Assembly (NCBI GenBank): GCA_943370285.1 | Contig: CALRQJ020000001.1 | Location: forward strand, 248,001 to 312,000 | Source of the DNA: CALRQJ02 sp943370285 | GTDB lineage: Bacteria; Bacteroidota; Bacteroidia; Chitinophagales; Chitinophagaceae | DNA: 64,000 bases | Direction of reading: 5' to 3' | Shown here: in pieces, positions 60,945-64,000 of the stretch | Position numbering within the stretch: the first letter of the stretch is position 1 | Layout: every line of letters starts with the position of its first letter | Program-made: the position numbers and the translations under genes | Notes under the pieces: generated by a model | Told to the model about the DNA's origin: nothing | What the model saw: the letters and a program-made list of their open reading frames with translations, nothing else | The model's database searches: none

Positions 60945-61997
60945 CTATTTCGTATTTAACCAAAGTACTACAGCAGCCGTAATCAACATATTGATTAAAG
61001 CCAATGGCATTAGTTTCTTCCAGCCCAAATCCATTAATTGGTCGTAACGGAAACGTGGTATCGTCCAACGAATCCACATGAACACAAAAATGAAAATGAT
61101 AATTTTTGTTAGTAAAGCAACCACACCAAGTATTGCAGCCAGATTTACATCTAATGTACTTTCATCTAAGAAAGGAATATCATAACCACCAAAATAAAGC
61201 GATGCCATTACTGCACTGCTCATAATCATGTTGATGTATTCGCTAAACAAATAAAAGCCCAACTTCATAGAAGAGTATTCTTGGTGATAACCAAAGTTTA
61301 GCTCATTCTCTGCTTCGGGTAAATCAAAAGGTGTTCTATTACACTCAGCCAAGGCACAAATGAAAAAGATGAGAAAGCCTAAAGGCTGGTAAACAATGTT
61401 CCACCAAGCACCATCAACCATTTGGTCTCTTACAATTTGACCCAACTGCAATGTTCCCGTCATCATCAGCACCGCAATCAAACTCAAGCCCATAGCTAAT
61501 TCGTAGCTGATAGCTTGAGAGGCCCCACGCAATGCCGCCATCAAAGAAAACTTATTATTACTCGCCCAACCGCCAATCATAATGCCGTAAACTCCCATAC
61601 TCACCACACCAAAAATGTATAAAATACCAATGTTTACATCTGCAATTTGCAAAGCAATTGTTCTATCAAATAATTCAACTTTATCGCCCCAAGGTATAAC
61701 AGCACAAGTCATTAAAGCAGCAGTCATCGCTAAAAACGGACCAAGGATAAATAAGAATTTATTGGCGCTGTTTGGTATTACATCTTCCTTCATGAAGAGC
61801 TTTACACCGTCGGCCAAAGGTTGTAACAAACCAAAAGGACCAGCACGGTTAGGGCCCGGTCTATCTTGTAAAATGGCAGCTACTTTACGTTCGGCAAAAG
61901 TGGTGTACAATGCAATACCCAAACTAGCAAAAATGATTACTGCAATGAGAATCAATTTTTCTAGCAGCAGTATCCAATCCAATGATAATAAAGACAT
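60945..61997 (-). CDS. nuoH: NADH-quinone oxidoreductase subunit H
   Basis: A 350-aa membrane subunit with eight TM helices that forms the quinone entry chamber. Diagnostic parts are TTFAERKVAAILQDRPGPNRAG, AECNRTPFDLPEAENELNFGYHQEYSSM (acidic loop near quinone) and FMWIRWTIPRFRYDQLMDLGWK. It lies 16 nt after the nuoG gene. Confidence 0.97.
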   Translation of the reverse strand: MSLLSLDWILLLEKLILIAVIIFASLGIALYTTFAERKVAAILQDRPGPNRAGPFGLLQPLADGVKLFMKEDVIPNSANKFLFILGPFLAMTAALMTCAVIPWGDKVELFDRTIALQIADVNIGILYIFGVVSMGVYGIMIGGWASNNKFSLMAALRGASQAISYELAMGLSLIAVLMMTGTLQLGQIVRDQMVDGAWWNIVYQPLGFLIFFICALAECNRTPFDLPEAENELNFGYHQEYSSMKLGFYLFSEYINMIMSSAVMASLYFGGYDIPFLDESTLDVNLAAILGVVALLTKIIIFIFVFMWIRWTIPRFRYDQLMDLGWKKLMPLALINMLITAAVVLWLNTK

Positions 61998-62013
61998 CTT
62001 AGCTTCAGTTAGT

Positions 62014-63114
62014 TTATTTAAAATCTGTAGAGTGTGCAGGTCTGTCTAGCAAACTCAGTTCAACAGCCGGTTTATTCACTTCGCTTATGCTATGAATATC
62101 CATCAATAATTTTGGTTTACGGCCATCCATTACTTTCTCAATGGTTTCTTGTGGTTTAGTTACACCAACATAGTGTCCTTGAGCAATAACAGAATGTCTG
62201 TTTACTTTACTTGGGCCTTCAATCACCCAATCTGTCACTTGTTTTTTATCGAAACGACAAGTATTACAAATCCATCCAGGTTTACCGGTAGTACTATCCT
62301 TCACTTCACCCCATTCATCTTTTCTGGCTGTTACTCTAAACACTTCGTCGCCTCTCATCCATAACTGCACTTCGCCACAGCAATTGGGGTTTTCACAATC
62401 ACGGTGTGCATCAACCGGCTTGGTAAACCAAACCCTGTTTTTAAACCGGAATGTTTTATCAGTTAATGCGCCTACCGGACAAACATCAATTACATTACCT
62501 ATAAAGTCGTTTTGTAAATTCTTTTGAATAAAAGTGGCAATTTGAGCATGGTCTCCACGATCTAAAATACCATGTTCTCTCTTCGCCGTTAATTGATCGG
62601 CAGTAAACACACAACGATAGCAAAGAATACAACGAGTCATGTGTAACTGTATCTTATCGCCTAAATCCACTTTATGAAAAGTACGGCGTTGAAACTCATA
62701 TCTAGTACTTTCTTTACCGTGTTCGTAGCTTAAATCTTGTAAATGACATTCACCGGCTTGGTCGCAAATAGGGCAATCTAACGGGTGATTAATCAATAGA
62801 AATTCTACCACCCCGGCCCTAGCATCCAATACTCTTGGCGAAGTAATGTTCTTTACTTCCATGCCATCCATTACTGTTGTACGGCAAGATGCAACCAACT
62901 TTGGCATTGGTCTTGGGTCTTTTTCAGAACCTTTACTTACCTCTACCAAGCAGGTCCGGCATTTACCGCCACTACCTTGTAATTTGCTGTAATAGCACAT
63001 GGCAGGCGGTGCAACTTCGCCACCAATTTGGCGGGCAGCATTCAAAATAGTAGTACCAGCCGGTACATCTATCGTGATGTTGTCGATCGTAACTTTAAAT
63101 AATTGTTCACTCAT
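62014..63114 (-). CDS. nuoG: NADH-quinone oxidoreductase subunit G, short form
   Basis: A 366-aa protein holding the Fe-S part of NuoG. It has an N-terminal 2Fe-2S ferredoxin domain (CYYSKLQGSGGKCRTC and a later Cys) and a His-ligated 4Fe-4S motif (HPLDCPICDQAGEC). A 4Fe-4S site follows (CILCYRC with a later CP), and then the start of the molybdopterin-type domain (CENPNCCGEVQLW). It ends about 100 residues later, so the long molybdopterin-oxidoreductase-like C-terminal part of classic NuoG is missing. Such short NuoG proteins are known from Bacteroidota, so this is not a frameshift. Confidence 0.93.
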   Translation of the reverse strand: MSEQLFKVTIDNITIDVPAGTTILNAARQIGGEVAPPAMCYYSKLQGSGGKCRTCLVEVSKGSEKDPRPMPKLVASCRTTVMDGMEVKNITSPRVLDARAGVVEFLLINHPLDCPICDQAGECHLQDLSYEHGKESTRYEFQRRTFHKVDLGDKIQLHMTRCILCYRCVFTADQLTAKREHGILDRGDHAQIATFIQKNLQNDFIGNVIDVCPVGALTDKTFRFKNRVWFTKPVDAHRDCENPNCCGEVQLWMRGDEVFRVTARKDEWGEVKDSTTGKPGWICNTCRFDKKQVTDWVIEGPSKVNRHSVIAQGHYVGVTKPQETIEKVMDGRKPKLLMDIHSISEVNKPAVELSLLDRPAHSTDFK

Positions 63115-63181
63115 GCCCCTGTCCCCAAAAAGGGAGATTTATATTATAAATATTTACAAATAATATGCATTATAATCAGCC

Positions 63182-64000
63182 CTATCCTACCGGTACATGA
63201 ATTTCATCTGCATAATGTGCTAAACCATAATTTCTGGTTTGGGCTTCTTGCGGATGATTTACATGCCATTCAAACTCATCTCTAAAATGTCTGATTGCTG
63301 CTGCTACAGGCCATGCTGCGGCATCACCTAACGGACAAATCGTATTTCCTTCAATCTTGCGTTGAATATCCCACAGCAAATCTATATCACTTATTTTGCC
63401 TTTCCCTGTTTCAATATTCCAAAGGATTTTTTCCATCCAACCTGTTCCTTCACGGCAAGGTGAACATTGACCACAACTTTCGTGGCGATAAAACCGAGCC
63501 AATGAATAGGTATTTCTCACAATACATTGGTCTTCATCTAACACAATAAATCCGCCACTACCCATCATAGAACCGGATGCAAAACCACCATCTGCTAAAC
63601 TCTCATAATTCATGTAACGGGATTCGCCTTTTGCGGTTTTCAATAACAAATTAGCAGGCAAAATAGGTACAGAAGATCCACCCGGTATACAAGCTTTCAG
63701 CTTTTTACCATTGGCAATACCACCACACCATTCATCGCTATAAATAAATTCTTCTACACTAATGGTCATGTCAATTTCGTAGACCCCGGGCTTGTTCAAA
63801 TTACCACAGGCAGAAATCAATTTTGTACCGGTAGATTTACCTACTCCAATCTTTGCATACTCTTCGCCACCTTCGTTGATGATTGGCACAACGGCTGCAA
63901 TTGTTTCCACATTATTCACCACAGTTGGACAATCCCACAAACCTTTCACCGCAGGAAACGGCGGTTTAATTCTTGGATTACCTCTTTTACCTTCTAAACT
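63182..64000 (-). CDS. nuoF: NADH-quinone oxidoreductase subunit F, C-terminal part (runs off window)
   Basis: The frame stays open to base 64000, so the N-terminal part with the NADH/FMN site is outside. The visible 272 residues include RIKPPFPAVKGLWDCPTVVNN, the internal beta-grasp region (LISACGNLNKPGVYEIDM) and the N3 4Fe-4S site ESCGQCSPCREGTGW with the distal Cys in NTICPLGDAA. NuoF oxidises NADH and passes electrons to NuoG. It ends 67 nt before the nuoG start. Confidence 0.95.
   Translation of the reverse strand, partial: SLEGKRGNPRIKPPFPAVKGLWDCPTVVNNVETIAAVVPIINEGGEEYAKIGVGKSTGTKLISACGNLNKPGVYEIDMTISVEEFIYSDEWCGGIANGKKLKACIPGGSSVPILPANLLLKTAKGESRYMNYESLADGGFASGSMMGSGGFIVLDEDQCIVRNTYSLARFYRHESCGQCSPCREGTGWMEKILWNIETGKGKISDIDLLWDIQRKIEGNTICPLGDAAAWPVAAAIRHFRDEFEWHVNHPQEAQTRNYGLAHYADEIHVPVG

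Overview
The window is one AT-rich, gene-dense chromosomal segment of a Bacteroidota bacterium, most likely family Chitinophagaceae or a close relative. Four things support this. Shine-Dalgarno sites are not obvious. Promoter-like boxes of the TAnnTTTG type precede many genes. Several Bacteroidota-restricted families are present (DUF6702, DUF5686, CCDC81-like HU, long S16). The complex I cluster has a short NuoG. The genus cannot be fixed from sequence reading alone. I see no insertion sequence, prophage, CRISPR array or rRNA.

Layout. 1-4.2 kb: start of a DegT-type sugar aminotransferase, Kdo transferase waaA, and infC/thrS. 4.3-9.6 kb: a secreted unknown protein, then a minus-strand run pruA, pyrR, pyrB, coaD and a hotdog thioesterase. 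9.7-16.5 kb: a protein with class I isoprenoid-synthase-like aspartate motifs, an M20 amidohydrolase, a serine hydrolase, an FKBP lipoprotein, an HU-CCDC81-like membrane protein and YhhN. 17-23.7 kb: M61 peptidase, DUF985 cupin, an orphan histidine kinase, an ECF sigma/anti-sigma pair, an NlpC/P60 hydrolase and a LysM-DPBB protein. 23.7-32.3 kb: an RsmF-like rRNA methyltransferase, an FAD oxidoreductase, a CorC-type transporter, and the DUF6702/HupE/M1 peptidase group. 32.4-40.6 kb: esterase, Crp/Fnr regulator, DinB protein, rimM, rpsP, CBS protein, fabH, a PLP enzyme and a nucleotidyltransferase. 40.7-50.4 kb: GH31 glucosidase, DUF5686 surface protein, tRNA hydroxylase TrhO, SGNH esterase, GH125 mannosidase and cyanophycinase. 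50.9-53.2 kb: DoxX and VOC genes divergent from a small envelope protein, with a second Crp/Fnr regulator. 53.7-64 kb: tRNA-Ser(UGA) and the respiratory complex I genes nuoF-G-H-(97-aa insert)-I-J-K-L-M-N plus a 143-aa tail gene, all on the minus strand; nuoF runs off the end.

Most of the content is housekeeping: lipid A core, pyrimidine, CoA and fatty-acid synthesis, translation, envelope turnover and NADH respiration. Genes are tightly packed. Four convergent pairs overlap so exactly that both stop codons share one TTAA or CTAG palindrome. Several genes have the -7-like box only 4-6 nt before the start codon, which suggests leaderless or nearly leaderless mRNAs.

I found no clear new multi-gene defence or biosynthetic system. 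The best leads are the isoprenoid-synthase-like protein at 9.7 kb, the small membrane gene inserted between nuoH and nuoI, a perfect 16-bp dyad between doxX and a divergent gene beside a Crp/Fnr regulator, and the near-leaderless promoter layout.
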